Shown: positions 11,927 through 22,628 of the stretch, piece after piece
Numbering within the stretch: position 1 is the stretch's first letter
Layout: every line of letters starts with the position of its first letter
Assembly (NCBI RefSeq): GCF_023586365.1
Contig: NZ_CP097759.1
Location: forward strand, 496,001 to 560,000
From: Blochmannia endosymbiont of Camponotus sp.
GTDB taxonomy: Bacteria; Pseudomonadota; Gammaproteobacteria; Enterobacterales; Enterobacteriaceae
Direction: 5' to 3'
Length of the DNA stretch: 64,000 nucleotides
Made by a program: the position numbers and the translations under genes
Notes under the pieces: model-generated
What the model was told of the DNA's origin: nothing
Database searches by the model: none
Seen by the model: the letters and a program-made list of their open reading frames with translations, nothing else

Positions 11927-12889
11927 GTCTTATCTCCTAACTATGACTCTAATATCCTAAATTTTTATTAATAAAAATAGACAGCAAAGATCACATAATG
12001 TTTATCCGTATTACTACTATGTTTTATTAGATAAATAATTATAATAAGTAATTAGAAACTAGAACAAACACACATTATATCCAATTATATCATTATATTA
12101 ATTAATGTAGTACTATCTACAATAAAAACTTTTTTAAAAATAATCAATTATTTATTTAAATATATTAAAGTTTTATTAATGTAGTAATATCTGTTTTGAT
12201 AAAAATTATCAAAATGTATATTTACCTTCATATACGTAAATATTTTTTATAAAGTATATACAATGCAGATGCATTCATTAAAAATAGATCAGCTATTCAT
12301 AATAGACCGGTTTCAATAATATTAATGTATTTGTATACTTAAATATTCTTATATTTACACATAAAATACACTAGTTTATTTTAATGAAAATAGTAATAAA
12401 AAATAAAATTACTCATTCTCAATGAGATATTGATATTCTATAAAAATATATTATTACGTTCCTTGATATAAAAATATCAAATATTGATAAAAATCAAAAA
12501 TTAAAGTAGAACTAAATAGATTAATTAAAATAATAAATTTTATAATTCATGCTTAGACATCATGTTGGTTTGTTGAATCACATTTAATATTAATTTTTTA
12601 ATTGGAAATAATTTCAAACGTTTTTAGTAAAAACCCGCATATAAATTGCACTCATACTATAAATACTCTACCAATTGATAATTATTGTTAATTTGAAAAT
12701 TAATATAATTTAATAGAATCAGGATATAAATGCTATTCATCTAGTAAATTTTACTTACATTACATCAAATTCTTAGTATACCGTGATCTCAATTGTATAT
12801 GCGCAATTTTTAAAAAATTAGAAATAAAGATAATATCGCCATACTATTTTAATATATTTTTATTACTGATAAAATATTAATTAAATAAT
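11927..12889. other. Long gene-poor region upstream of thrA
   Basis: A 963-bp, very AT-rich spacer between the holD stop and the thrA start. I find no supported ORF and cannot recognise a thrL-type attenuator leader. It contains three TATAAT hexamers on the minus strand (12074-12097) and two near-identical 18-nt direct repeats (12101-12118 and 12175-12192, one mismatch). A 9-bp-arm hairpin lies at 12194-12214. In E. coli rimI follows holD; this stretch may be its eroded site, but no similarity is visible. Confidence 0.6.
12074..12097 (-). promoter_or_regulatory. Cluster of three TATAAT boxes, possible thrA promoter region
   Basis: Minus-strand TATAAT hexamers occur at 12074-12079, 12084-12089 and 12092-12097, about 150 nt upstream of the thrA ATG. 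No good -35 box is visible at 16-18 nt; the nearest is TTGTAG at 12117-12122, 19 nt from the third box. In DNA this AT-rich such hexamers are common by chance, so this is weak. Confidence 0.25.
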
Positions 12890-13321
12890 TTAAGCATTCA
12901 ATCTAATATCACTAATTTGTCGCCATAAATCACGCTTTGCGTGAATATCACATTTTAATATTGGCAATGATGGAGTAGTTAGACATATACTATTCAAATT
13001 ATTTGATATTACTTTAGTGCCAATCCACCAACAATAACAAGAAAATTCTGATGGAATAATTAAAATTTTAATTTGGTCAATAGTCAACGCGTATACTTCT
13101 CTAGGATTAATCCGCATGGCACGTATAACATCTTTAACAAAAGGATCATCTAATAATATCGGAAAATCCGATGATATTAATAACAAACGAAGACATGGCC
13201 ATAACTTAATCGGATTTATATTATCTAAAACTACAGGATATCGTAACTTCCACAGCGTAATACCTAATTCCTGAAAAACAAACGTATGTGGTTTATTTCT
13301 ATTATTAGCAAGCATAGTCAT
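12890..13321 (-). CDS. holD: DNA polymerase III psi subunit
   Basis: Small clamp-loader accessory protein linking the chi subunit and SSB to the gamma/tau complex. The 143-aa product has no strong motif, but it follows E. coli HolD along its length. Matching segments are QELGITLWKLRYP near residue 18, LISSDFPILLDDPFVKDVIR near 49, and the NPREVYALTIDQIKIL segment near 73. The length matches (E. coli about 137). In E. coli holD lies close to the thr end of the map; its partner rimI is missing here. Retention of psi is notable because many reduced symbionts drop it. Confidence 0.85.
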   Translation of the reverse strand: MTMLANNRNKPHTFVFQELGITLWKLRYPVVLDNINPIKLWPCLRLLLISSDFPILLDDPFVKDVIRAMRINPREVYALTIDQIKILIIPSEFSCYCWWIGTKVISNNLNSICLTTPSLPILKCDIHAKRDLWRQISDIRLNA

Positions 13322-13474
13322 TCATATTTAACATATCATCATTTAGCACGACTAATATAAATAATTTATTCTGACAATAATATTTATACATTTAATACAT
13401 GTACTAAAAATAATTAATTTAAGCATGGTATTGTTTTAGCTGATTCATATATATTCCGATTAAACATTTTATTG

Positions 13475-15184
13475 TTAATGTACATCGTTACATGAAGATA
13501 TACTACCTAAAAACTTTATATTTATTGGTTTATTTAAAATACGGGCATGAGACAACTGCGTTAGTATTTTGTTGCTAGATAACCCTTTGTCTAACTCAAT
13601 AATAGCATGAAAAGAAAATAATTTAATATTACCTATTTCGTGATACCGAATATTATCAATTTTATTCGAAAGTACTCTAATAATATGACGTATTTTAACT
13701 CCATCATTACGCCCTACTGATATGTGATAAGCATCCATATTATCAGAAATTTTAGATTGCAACCTAGTTTTAATAACTCTATTATCGATACAAAAATAAT
13801 TTTGACGATTGCTATTTATACGCATTTTAGAAACTGATCGATTTTTAATAATCGGATCTGGAGGTAATACCAATGGCCGATTTCCTTGCGCTATTTTCAG
13901 CAAAACCGCTGCTAAATTTTCCATTGTCAAGTCTCGCCTCGGTTTTATTTGGGGCAATAGAGATCGATACACATCCAAATCATCATTATCGATACTTAAT
14001 TGATATTCTACCTTATTTGTAAATCTCGATAACCGACAATCAAATAAAGTTTTAGAGGTAGGATACTGAACCTCTGCAATTTTTAAGTTTATTTTACGTT
14101 CAATATGGCGCAACAAACGATATTCTTTATGCTCTACAAATAATAAAGATTTTCCCATGCGTCCTGCTCTACCAGTTCTACCTATACGATGTATATAGGC
14201 GTCAGAATTTATTGGTATATCATAATTTATTACTAAACTAATACGATGAACATCTAATCCACGCGCAGCAACATCAGTAGCTATAAGAATATCTAATCTT
14301 CCATGCCGTAATCGATCTAATGTCTGGTGTCGTGCTGTTTGATTCATATCTCCATTCAAAGCCGCGCTATTATAACCAAATCTCTCTAATATTTCGGAAA
14401 TCTCCAACGTTGCATATTTAGTACGAACAAAAACAATAGCTGCATCAAAATCTTCTGTTTCTAAAAAACGCATTAAAGCGTCATGTTTAGCGATTCCTGT
14501 ATGCACTAACCAATAACTTTGTCTAATATTAGCACACATGCTAGTATTAGAATGAATAAATACTTCTTTTGGATTATTCATAAATCGATAACTTATACGC
14601 CGAATACCCATAGGTAAAGTAGCAGAAAATAATGCTGTTTGACGTTTAACTGGAATATTTTTAATGATACGCTCTACATCTTCAATAAATCCCATACGTA
14701 ACATTTCATCAGCTTCATCTATCACTAAAGTTTTTAATTGAGATAAATTGGCAGTGCCACGGTTTAAATGATCTATTAATCTACCTGGAGTACTTACTAT
14801 AATATGAGGTCTTTTACTTAAAGCATTTAATTGAATGCCATAACTTTGCCCTCCATATAAAGTAACAACATTTATTTTTTTCATATATTTTGCAAAATTA
14901 GAACACACTCTCCCAATTTGTATCGCTAACTCTCGAGTAGGCGTTACAATTAAACCTTGAGAACAAGAATTGTTAATATCAACATTATGCAATAATGGTA
15001 AAACAAATGCCGCAGTTTTTCCGCTACCTGTATGCGCCATTCCTAACACATCATATCCAGCTAATAAATATGGAATGCATTGAATTTGAATAGGTAAAGG
15101 TTTTTCATACCCAACATCATGTAAAACATTGACAATACAACGATTTAACCCTAAATCTATAAAAGAGTCTGCGGTTTTCGACAT
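13475..15184 (-). CDS. deaD: DEAD-box RNA helicase DeaD (CsdA)
   Basis: ATP-dependent RNA helicase for cold-induced ribosome assembly and mRNA decay. The Q-motif region is followed by Walker A AHTGSGKTAAF near residue 52. The DEAD box is in VIDEADEML near 156, SAT is in ALFSATLP, and motif VI is HRIGRTGRAGR near 325. An RNA-binding domain follows near 480-560. The protein is 569 aa against about 629 in E. coli; the basic Gly/Arg-rich C-terminal extension is missing. GAGG precedes the ATG. nlpI, which lies between pnp and deaD in E. coli, is gone. Confidence 0.95.
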   Translation of the reverse strand: MSKTADSFIDLGLNRCIVNVLHDVGYEKPLPIQIQCIPYLLAGYDVLGMAHTGSGKTAAFVLPLLHNVDINNSCSQGLIVTPTRELAIQIGRVCSNFAKYMKKINVVTLYGGQSYGIQLNALSKRPHIIVSTPGRLIDHLNRGTANLSQLKTLVIDEADEMLRMGFIEDVERIIKNIPVKRQTALFSATLPMGIRRISYRFMNNPKEVFIHSNTSMCANIRQSYWLVHTGIAKHDALMRFLETEDFDAAIVFVRTKYATLEISEILERFGYNSAALNGDMNQTARHQTLDRLRHGRLDILIATDVAARGLDVHRISLVINYDIPINSDAYIHRIGRTGRAGRMGKSLLFVEHKEYRLLRHIERKINLKIAEVQYPTSKTLFDCRLSRFTNKVEYQLSIDNDDLDVYRSLLPQIKPRRDLTMENLAAVLLKIAQGNRPLVLPPDPIIKNRSVSKMRINSNRQNYFCIDNRVIKTRLQSKISDNMDAYHISVGRNDGVKIRHIIRVLSNKIDNIRYHEIGNIKLFSFHAIIELDKGLSSNKILTQLSHARILNKPINIKFLGSISSCNDVH

Positions 15185-15778
15185 CTGGGATTACCTCATT
15201 TTAATAAACAATTAACTGTATAAAATACATATCAAAACCCTTTTAAAAAAAATACATAAAAATACACGCATAGACGGATTAAAGTTGTTTCAATAACAAC
15301 GTTCTCGTCATACATATCCTGCGCTTGCAATAATAACTATAATTAAAATAAAATTAACAATATTGATTATAACTGCATGAATACGAGTATAAATTCCATT
15401 TCATAAAGAAGAAAAATATTAATTCGTGAAATGCTATGAAATATTAACCATATATTACTTTGTATAAAGTTTGCAATAGTGTATCATTAATTAAATCGAT
15501 TATTTCCTTAGTACCCATATTTATCTTGTATTATAATTTATTTTATTAAACATCAAATGATTTGATTCGCTTGATTTTTAGGTTACAATATGAACTCTTA
15601 TTATATTATTACCTTATATATGCCTTAATGTCATAACAAACTAATGTACTTAGATTGTTATGAATTTCAAGTCCCAACCTAGCTACACGGTTCGTTACCG
15701 ATATTTTCTATACAAGCAGCCACGCAACTACAATTATCTTGTATACATAAACATATAAAATTTTATCATAGTAAAATA
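15185..15778. other. Spacer between pnp and deaD (ancestral nlpI site)
   Basis: A 594-bp AT-rich gap at the place of nlpI. No nlpI remnant is recognisable. It may contain a long deaD 5' untranslated leader, as in E. coli, and includes a 24-codon ORF at 15444-15518 that I treat only as a candidate. A small 7-bp-arm hairpin (15767-15783) overlaps the pnp stop codon. Confidence 0.6.
15444..15518 (-). CDS. Possible 24-residue small protein upstream of deaD
   Basis: An ATG-started, minus-strand ORF beginning MGTKEIIDLINDTLLQ and ending in TAA, about 260 nt upstream of deaD. E. coli has an annotated small gene, yrbN, between nlpI and deaD, so position gives weak support. There is no convincing Shine-Dalgarno sequence and chance ORFs of this size are common, so this is only a candidate. 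Confidence 0.2.
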   Translation of the reverse strand: MGTKEIIDLINDTLLQTLYKVIYG

Positions 15779-17878
15779 CTATGTGCTTACTTGATGTACT
15801 CCTTTCATACTCAAACGAATTCGTCCTTGACGATCTATTTCTAATACCTTTACTAATACTTCTTGTCCTAATTTCAAATAATCAGTTACTTTATTTATCC
15901 TTCTTTCAGAAATCTGGGAAATATGAACTAATCCCTCTTTTCCAGACAAGATAGAAACGAATGCTCCAAATTCCACAATGTGACTAACTTTTCCAGTATA
16001 AATGGCTCCTATTTCAACGTTTGCAGTGATATCGTTAATTCTACGAATAGCTTGTTTTGCTTTATCATAATCTAAAGCAACTATTTTTATGACACCATCA
16101 TCTTCAATATCAATAATAGTATTAGTTTCTTCAGTCAATGAGCGAATAACTGATCCTCCCTTTCCTATAACATCTTTAATTTTATCTGGATTCACTTTAA
16201 TGCTATATATCCTGGGGGCAAATTTAGAAATTTCTTTCTTAGGAGACTCAATAATTTGTTCCATAATATCTAATATTTGCAGTCGAGCGTTTTTTGCTTT
16301 TTTTAACGCAATATTTATTATGTCATGAGTAATCCCAGCCGTTTTAATATCCATTTGCAACGCCGTTATACCTTGACGACTACCAGATACTTTAAAATCC
16401 ATATCCCCAATATGATCTTCATCGCTAACAATATCAGATAATACCACGAAATCGCTTCCCTCCTTAATCAGCCCCATAGCAACACCGGCAACTGCTGCTT
16501 TAATCGGCACTCCAGCATCCATTAACGCTAAAGATGTACCACAAATAGACGCCATAGAGGACGATCCATTAGATTCAGTAATTTCTGATACTACCCGTAT
16601 TGTATACGGAAACTCATTAGCGTTGGGCATAACCGCTAACATACCCCTTTTTGCTAAGCGGCCATGTCCTATTTCTCTCCTTTTTGGAGCTCCTATGACA
16701 CCTGTTTCACCCACACAATATGGCGGAAAATTATAATGTAATAAAAATCTATCAACACGAGTACCAGTTAATCCATCAATATTCTGTGCATCGCGTTCCG
16801 TGCCAAGCGTAACAGCAACCAAAGCTTGAGTATCACCTCTAGTAAATAATGCTGATCCATGAGTACGCGGTAATATGCCTGTTTTTATATCTATTTTCCG
16901 AATTGTATCTTTTGAACGTCCATCAACACGTAATTTGTTCGTTAAAATACGATAACGAATTGATTGCGCTTCTAAGTAATTTAAAAGACACATTATTTCT
17001 TTTTCGTCTACGGCAGCATGCTGGTGGCTATTCAGCACGGTTCTTACTATATCTTTCTTAATACTATCAACTTGAGCATGACGCTCTTTCTTATCAAGAA
17101 AACAATATGTATCTTGCAAACGCGACTCATACAATTCAGATAAATATGTTTTTAAAGATATATTAACTTCCTTTTCATTCCAAGAATACTTAGTTTTTCC
17201 AACGTTTTTAACTAATTTATTAATATTATGAATTACTATTTGTTGTTGTTCGTGTCCAAATATGATAGCATCTAAAATTTCTTTTTCACTCAGCAAACAC
17301 GATTCTGATTCCACCATCAAGATATTGGATTCAGTCCCTGAAATCACCAAATCTAACTTACTATTAGATAGCTCTGTCGTTGTTGGATTTAATACATATT
17401 GATTTTTAATATAACCAACTCTAGCTGCTCCAATTGGCCCAAAAAATGGAATATCAGATAAACTCAATGCAGCGGATACTCCTATTATTGCTACAATATC
17501 TGGATTTACTTGTGGATTTACTGATACTACTGTAGCAATTACTTGTACATCATTAATAAATCCCTTAGGGAATAACGGCCGAATAGGGCGATCAATCAAT
17601 CGAGACGTTAACGTTTCGTTTTCACTTGGCCGACCTTCTCGACGAAAAAAACCTCCTGGAAATTTTCCAGCAGCATAAGTGCGTTCTTGGTAATTTACAA
17701 CAAGAGGAAAAAAATCTTGTTCTAATCTTACTTGATTAGAACTAACTACCGTAACTAGTACTGTAGTATCACCCATACTCACCATGACTGCAGCATTCGC
17801 TTGACGAGCTATTGTTCCAATGTCTAAAATTACAGTATGCTGTCCATATTTAAATTTATGAATAATCGGATCTAACAA
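15779..17878 (-). CDS. pnp: Polyribonucleotide nucleotidyltransferase (PNPase), UUG start
   Basis: Phosphorolytic 3'-5' exoribonuclease of the RNA degradosome. Two RNase PH-like domains are present: [14 protein letters not shown] near residue 78 in the first, and [28 protein letters not shown] and the [18 protein letters not shown] segment in the second. KH ([15 protein letters not shown] near 558) and S1 ([13 protein letters not shown] near 625) domains follow. It is 699 aa against 711 in E. coli; the last dozen tail residues are missing. The start is TTG with AGGA seven nt upstream, and the N-terminus [16 protein letters not shown] aligns with E. coli. It lies downstream of rpsO, as in E. 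coli. Confidence 0.97.
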   Translation of the reverse strand: MLDPIIHKFKYGQHTVILDIGTIARQANAAVMVSMGDTTVLVTVVSSNQVRLEQDFFPLVVNYQERTYAAGKFPGGFFRREGRPSENETLTSRLIDRPIRPLFPKGFINDVQVIATVVSVNPQVNPDIVAIIGVSAALSLSDIPFFGPIGAARVGYIKNQYVLNPTTTELSNSKLDLVISGTESNILMVESESCLLSEKEILDAIIFGHEQQQIVIHNINKLVKNVGKTKYSWNEKEVNISLKTYLSELYESRLQDTYCFLDKKERHAQVDSIKKDIVRTVLNSHQHAAVDEKEIMCLLNYLEAQSIRYRILTNKLRVDGRSKDTIRKIDIKTGILPRTHGSALFTRGDTQALVAVTLGTERDAQNIDGLTGTRVDRFLLHYNFPPYCVGETGVIGAPKRREIGHGRLAKRGMLAVMPNANEFPYTIRVVSEITESNGSSSMASICGTSLALMDAGVPIKAAVAGVAMGLIKEGSDFVVLSDIVSDEDHIGDMDFKVSGSRQGITALQMDIKTAGITHDIINIALKKAKNARLQILDIMEQIIESPKKEISKFAPRIYSIKVNPDKIKDVIGKGGSVIRSLTEETNTIIDIEDDGVIKIVALDYDKAKQAIRRINDITANVEIGAIYTGKVSHIVEFGAFVSILSGKEGLVHISQISERRINKVTDYLKLGQEVLVKVLEIDRQGRIRLSMKGVHQVST

Positions 17879-18058
17879 AATAATATCCTTTTTATAATTT
17901 AATATACAATTTTTAATATGTCTAAGTAATCATAAGAACATCATGATCTTAAATATAAAATTAACAAAATTTCATTTTTTAACTTATTCTCAAAAACCCC
18001 TCAATAAATAAAAAAAATACCGCTTAAAACATTTATATTCTTCACACACTAAATTACA

Positions 18059-18328
18059 TTAGTGACGTAATCCTAAATTTCGTATTAAATTAGTATAATG
18101 TAACATATTATTTTCTTTTAAATATTTCAATAATCTTCTCCGATGAGCGACCATCTTAAGTAATCCGCGGCGACTATGATGATCTTTTTTGTGTTTTAAA
18201 AAATGATGTTTCAAATGATCAATACGTTCAGTTAACAGAGCAACCTGCACCTGAGTAGAACCAGTATCTTTAACGCTACGACCAAATGTAGAAATTATTT
18301 CTCTTTTTTTTTCAGCACTCCAAGACAT
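18059..18328 (-). CDS. rpsO: 30S ribosomal protein S15
   Basis: Early-binding 30S protein that contacts the 16S rRNA central domain. Typical motifs are [16 protein letters not shown] and [19 protein letters not shown]. The start at 18328 (MSWSAEKK) gives 89 aa, the E. coli length, and is preceded by AAGGTG at good spacing. The in-frame GTG three codons earlier lies inside that Shine-Dalgarno sequence and is unlikely. It lies 180 bp upstream of pnp, the conserved rpsO-pnp arrangement. Confidence 0.96.
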   Translation of the reverse strand: MSWSAEKKREIISTFGRSVKDTGSTQVQVALLTERIDHLKHHFLKHKKDHHSRRGLLKMVAHRRRLLKYLKENNMLHYTNLIRNLGLRH

Positions 18329-18337
18329 GAACAGCAC

Positions 18338-18658
18338 CTTTTATTTAAAAACTATATTTAATTTGAAGATACATTATATTTGAAAATTAAATTAAATAAA
18401 ATTGAAATCAATATTCGATTTTCATTGCATTCCTCTATTTAATTAAAAAATAAATTAGATGAAAATAGAAAATATGTTTCTTTGTTTTGCACACTATCCG
18501 CATCTATTAGAAACATACAATAAACACTGTCTAATCTTTATAAAAACCACAGATAACACATATAATTAATTCATACGTTCACGTAATTTGATTTCATCAA
18601 TTATCAAAATGTGTTCACTTTATATTTTTGGCGCGACGAACAACATACATAGATAATG
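18338..18658. other. Spacer between truB and rpsO
   Basis: About 320 bp of AT-rich sequence. It probably holds an rpsO promoter, but I cannot pick one with confidence. Translation in all frames just past the truB stop shows nothing convincingly like the missing TruB C-terminus. Confidence 0.5.
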
Positions 18659-19441
18659 TCAGCATTTTTCATGAAATATATTAGCAAACTCAAGCATAAT
18701 CTTATTCATTGGTGTCAAGAATGCATCTAATTTGCAAAAAACTTGTACATCATCAAAAGAATCATCGCAAAAAATAGATTCCAAAGTTGCTAGATTTATC
18801 ATAGAAGAAGAAATGTACTGTCCTACTGATAAACGACGTAATTCTATGACATGCGCTCCGCAACCTAAATACTCTCCAATATCATTCACCATACTACGAA
18901 TATAAGTGCCTGTAGAACAATGGACATCTAATTCAATAATATTTTCTGTTTTTTTAATAAGATTCAGATTGTATATATGAATCGATCTGGGTTTTCTAGG
19001 AATATGTATTCCTTTTCTAGCGTATTTGTATAAAGGCAATCCACGATATTTTAATGATGAAAACATGGGAGGAATTTGGTTTCTTATTCCTCTAAATGAT
19101 TCCAAACATTGTTCTAACATATAGTCATTTAACTGTACAGGTGACACACTAATAACTGTCCCATCTGAGTCAAAAGTATCAGTACTTACCCCCAACTGAG
19201 CGCTGACTTTATATCGTTTATCAGAATGTAACAAGTATTTAGCAAACTTAGTTGCTTTACCAAAACAAACAGGCAGCATTCCTGTTGCTAACGGATCCAA
19301 AGTACCGGTATGTCCTATTTTTTTGGCATTAAATAATTTTTTAATCTTATTTAATAAAAAACCAGAGGATATTCCTTTAGGTTTGTCCAATAATAAAATG
19401 CCATTAACATCTCTATTTCCTATATTGTTATATCGCTTCAC
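18659..19441 (-). CDS. truB: tRNA pseudouridine-55 synthase, lacking the C-terminal PUA region
   Basis: Makes the universal pseudouridine 55 in the tRNA T-loop and acts as a tRNA folding chaperone. The catalytic motif is GHTGTLDPLATGMLPVCFG near residue 43, with the nucleophilic Asp in TLDP. Other conserved blocks are SSLKYRGLPLYKYAR and CSTGTYIRSMVNDIGEYLG. It ends after LTPMNKIML at 260 aa, about 54 residues shorter than the E. coli protein (314), which removes most of the PUA-type domain. The catalytic core looks intact. It lies between rbfA and rpsO as in E. coli. Confidence 0.94.
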   Translation of the reverse strand: MKRYNNIGNRDVNGILLLDKPKGISSGFLLNKIKKLFNAKKIGHTGTLDPLATGMLPVCFGKATKFAKYLLHSDKRYKVSAQLGVSTDTFDSDGTVISVSPVQLNDYMLEQCLESFRGIRNQIPPMFSSLKYRGLPLYKYARKGIHIPRKPRSIHIYNLNLIKKTENIIELDVHCSTGTYIRSMVNDIGEYLGCGAHVIELRRLSVGQYISSSMINLATLESIFCDDSFDDVQVFCKLDAFLTPMNKIMLEFANIFHEKC

Positions 19442-19475
19442 TAGAAACCTTAATGCATTAATTTTGATTTTTATA

Positions 19476-19850
19476 TCATAATCTTTTTGTAACAGAAATT
19501 AAACTATATACTTTTGATCCTTCGATTAGTGAAGAATCATACTTAAATAACAATATAGGCGCTACACGTAAGCGCATAGTATTAGCTAATAAAAAACGAA
19601 TAAACCGTGAAGCACGTTGTAATATCATAACAGCAGTATCTATTTCCTCCGGACCTTCTTTATCAATAAAAGTCACAAAAATATTAGCATTTTTTAAATC
19701 GTTAGATACTTGAACTCCTGAAATAGTAGGCATACCTATGCGAATATCATCGATCCTATGCTGCAAGATAATAGAAATTTTTTTATGTATTTCCTGAGCA
19801 GTACGCTGAACACGATAACTTTGTTGAAAGTTTATCTCTTTATCTCCCAT
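19476..19850 (-). CDS. rbfA: 30S ribosome-binding factor A
   Basis: KH-like factor required for late 16S rRNA 5'-end maturation. The conserved body runs from [18 protein letters not shown] through [19 protein letters not shown] to [21 protein letters not shown] place the start at 19850 ([10 protein letters not shown]), giving 124 aa. The longer in-frame ORF to 19916 adds a hydrophobic stretch that RbfA does not have. No strong ribosome-binding site precedes either start. The acidic C-terminal tail of the E. coli protein (133 aa) is shorter here. It follows infB after 78 bp. Confidence 0.93.
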   Translation of the reverse strand: MGDKEINFQQSYRVQRTAQEIHKKISIILQHRIDDIRIGMPTISGVQVSNDLKNANIFVTFIDKEGPEEIDTAVMILQRASRFIRFLLANTMRLRVAPILLFKYDSSLIEGSKVYSLISVTKRL

Positions 19851-19928
19851 AAAAATAAATATATATATATTACGCGTGAATAAACACCCGATTATAAATA
19901 ATCTAATAATGAACACACTTAATTTCAG

Positions 19929-22601
19929 TTATACATGAGACATTTTTACCATTTCAAACACTTCAATCATATCTCCCGAATGGATGTTATTATAATTTTT
20001 TATACCAATACCACATTCTATTCCACTGCGTACTTCATTAACATCATCTTTAAAACGCCGAAGTGACTCTAATTCACCTTCATACATTACTATATTATCT
20101 CGTATAACTCTAATTTTGTTATGGCGTTTTATCATTCCCTCAACAACTATGCAACCAGCAACATTTCCATATTTTGGAGAACGAAATACATTGCGTACTT
20201 TTGCTAAACCAATAATTTCATGTTTATATCGTGGTGCTAACATACCATGCACTGCTTGTTTTACTTCATCTATCAAATCATAAATTACTGAATAATAGCG
20301 AACATCTAACTGATCCAACTCAATTATACGCCGAGCAGTAGGATCTGCTCTAACATTAAATCCTAAAACAACCGCATTAGAAGCTGCTGCTAATACAACG
20401 TCAGTTTCAGTGATACCACCAATAGACGAAGACAAAATTTTTATTGTTACATCGCCAGTTGATAAATTTTTTAAGGATTCACGAATAGCCTCAGAAGAAC
20501 CTTGTGTGTCAGATTTAACAATTAAATTTAATTCAGAAACCACACTAGTACTCTTGATACTGGCAAATATATTTTCTATATTAGGTTCTTTTTGACGAGC
20601 CAATTTTATTTCACGAGACTTGCCTTGACGATACAAAGCTACCTCCCGAGCTTTTTTTTCGTTACGAACTACAATCACATTCTCTCCAGCAGCAGGTGAT
20701 CCTGATAAACCCAATAATTCAACGGGGATTGACGGTCCAGCTGAAGTAATGTCATGACCGAATTCATTACGCATAGCACGAACACGTCCATATTCTGTTC
20801 CGCATAAAATTATATCACCACATTTTAGTGTACCTTCACGCACCAGAACAGCAACTACAGGACCGCGTCCTTTATCTAAAAAAGATTCAATGACCATGGC
20901 TCTTGCCATACCATGATGTGCAACTTTCAATTCCAACATATCTGATTGCAATAAAATAGCATCTAATAAATTGTCTATTCCATTTCCTGAAGCAGCAGAA
21001 ACATGTATAAATTGTGTATCGCCACCCCATTCTTCTGGAATAAGACCGTGGTTATTAAGATCATTTTTTATCCGTTCAGGATTAGATTCTGATTTGTCAA
21101 TCTTATTTATTGCTACAACCACGGGCACATTGGTAGCCTTAATATGCTGTATTGCTTCAATAGTCTGAGGCATAACCCCATCATCAGCGGCTACTACTAA
21201 CACAACAATATCCGTTATCTGAGCTCCACGAGCACGCATAGCGGTAAATGCTGCATGCCCTGGAGTATCAAGAAAAGTAATCATACCATTATTAGTACTC
21301 ACATGATATGCGCCTATACTTTGCGTAATACCTCCTACTTCAGAAGAAGCTATTTTAGTTGAACGAATTCTGTCAAGAAGGGATGTTTTTCCGTGATCTA
21401 CATGACCCATAATAGTAACTATTGGCGCTCTATTTTCGGTAGTAGCACCACAACTGGTTATATCAATAGCACGATCATTCATAATCAACTCTTCTAGTTC
21501 ATTTTCACGACGTAAAATAACATTATGACCCATTTCCTCCGCCACTAGTTGAGCAGTATCTTGATCAATAATTTGATTAATTGTTGCTATTATACCTAAT
21601 TGCATCATCACTTTAATAACGCGAGAGCTTTTTATGGACATCTTATTCGCTAATTCAGCTACACTTATAGTTTGCCCAATAATAATATCACGAGTAATTG
21701 TTTGAACAGGTTTATTAAAAACTTGTACTAATGCGCTTTGTTTACGCTTACTTTTATTAGCACGATTCGGAATATATAACTCTTCTTCTATACCAAATTC
21801 ATCAGATGTTGCCTCATATAAACGATGATGATTATTCCTTTTATTTTGTTTAGTTAACTTCCCGCCATTTCGATATCTCGTACGCACACGAGAGCGATTT
21901 CTTCTTTCATTTTCTAATTTTTGATTATTATTTTTCTCTAGCAATTCAGGCGTACAATATAATTTACTATTATTGTAACTATCTCCGAAGTTAGCACGAA
22001 TTGCATTTGTATTATTTAATTCAATATCCCAACAGTTTTTAGTCTTTTTTTTAAGCGACTGCGTTTCCTCTGATACTTGTAAAGACTTGGCTTCAGCTTT
22101 ATGAGATATTTTTCCTATGACTTTTTCTTTATATTCTGTTAATTCAGAATAAGGATGATTCTTTTTGGAAATTTGTGTTAATGACAACGGGCTGGGAGTA
22201 TTACTTATTTTTTTGTTGACCAATCTATTATTCTTTACAATTAAATTAGATGCTTCACGATTAGCATCAAAAACCATTTTGTTTTTTACATCAATAAACT
22301 CAGTTTCTTGTAAGGCAGATTGTACATATGTAAGTTTCTTTCGTATCTCTACTTGTACTTTTTTATTTTTACCGCCGACGCTAGATACACTTAAAATGCT
22401 ACGTGTTTTTCGTTGTAATATTAATTTATTAGATATATCGCTTTTATTATCATTCATATACTTAAATAAAATTTCTTTTTCTCTTTGAGTTACAACACCT
22501 ATTTCTGTTTTTAAAATGCCAATATATGAAAACCATTGTATTAATTGATCTACTGACATTTTCATTTCCACAGCAAACGATTGTATGGTGGTATCTGTCA
22601 T
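19929..22601 (-). CDS. infB: Translation initiation factor IF-2
   Basis: GTPase that delivers fMet-tRNA to the ribosome. The first 50 residues form the IF2N domain ([17 protein letters not shown]). A variable, Lys/Asn-rich linker reaches to about 300. A second IF2N-like domain precedes the G domain, whose motifs are [19 protein letters not shown] (G1), DTPGHAAF (G3) and NKID (G4). Domains II and the fMet-tRNA-binding C-terminal part follow. The length (890 aa) equals the E. coli long form. AAGGAAAG precedes the ATG, 27 bp after nusA. It belongs to the nusA-infB-rbfA-truB cluster. Confidence 0.98.
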   Translation of the reverse strand: MTDTTIQSFAVEMKMSVDQLIQWFSYIGILKTEIGVVTQREKEILFKYMNDNKSDISNKLILQRKTRSILSVSSVGGKNKKVQVEIRKKLTYVQSALQETEFIDVKNKMVFDANREASNLIVKNNRLVNKKISNTPSPLSLTQISKKNHPYSELTEYKEKVIGKISHKAEAKSLQVSEETQSLKKKTKNCWDIELNNTNAIRANFGDSYNNSKLYCTPELLEKNNNQKLENERRNRSRVRTRYRNGGKLTKQNKRNNHHRLYEATSDEFGIEEELYIPNRANKSKRKQSALVQVFNKPVQTITRDIIIGQTISVAELANKMSIKSSRVIKVMMQLGIIATINQIIDQDTAQLVAEEMGHNVILRRENELEELIMNDRAIDITSCGATTENRAPIVTIMGHVDHGKTSLLDRIRSTKIASSEVGGITQSIGAYHVSTNNGMITFLDTPGHAAFTAMRARGAQITDIVVLVVAADDGVMPQTIEAIQHIKATNVPVVVAINKIDKSESNPERIKNDLNNHGLIPEEWGGDTQFIHVSAASGNGIDNLLDAILLQSDMLELKVAHHGMARAMVIESFLDKGRGPVVAVLVREGTLKCGDIILCGTEYGRVRAMRNEFGHDITSAGPSIPVELLGLSGSPAAGENVIVVRNEKKAREVALYRQGKSREIKLARQKEPNIENIFASIKSTSVVSELNLIVKSDTQGSSEAIRESLKNLSTGDVTIKILSSSIGGITETDVVLAAASNAVVLGFNVRADPTARRIIELDQLDVRYYSVIYDLIDEVKQAVHGMLAPRYKHEIIGLAKVRNVFRSPKYGNVAGCIVVEGMIKRHNKIRVIRDNIVMYEGELESLRRFKDDVNEVRSGIECGIGIKNYNNIHSGDMIEVFEMVKMSHV

Positions 22602-22628
22602 GGCTTTCCTTAATTATTACTAATAATA

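Noticed and set aside
12194-12214. 9-bp-arm hairpin in the thrA upstream region as a thr attenuator
   Set aside because: It has no adjoining leader peptide or alternative pairing, and lies more than 250 nt from thrA.
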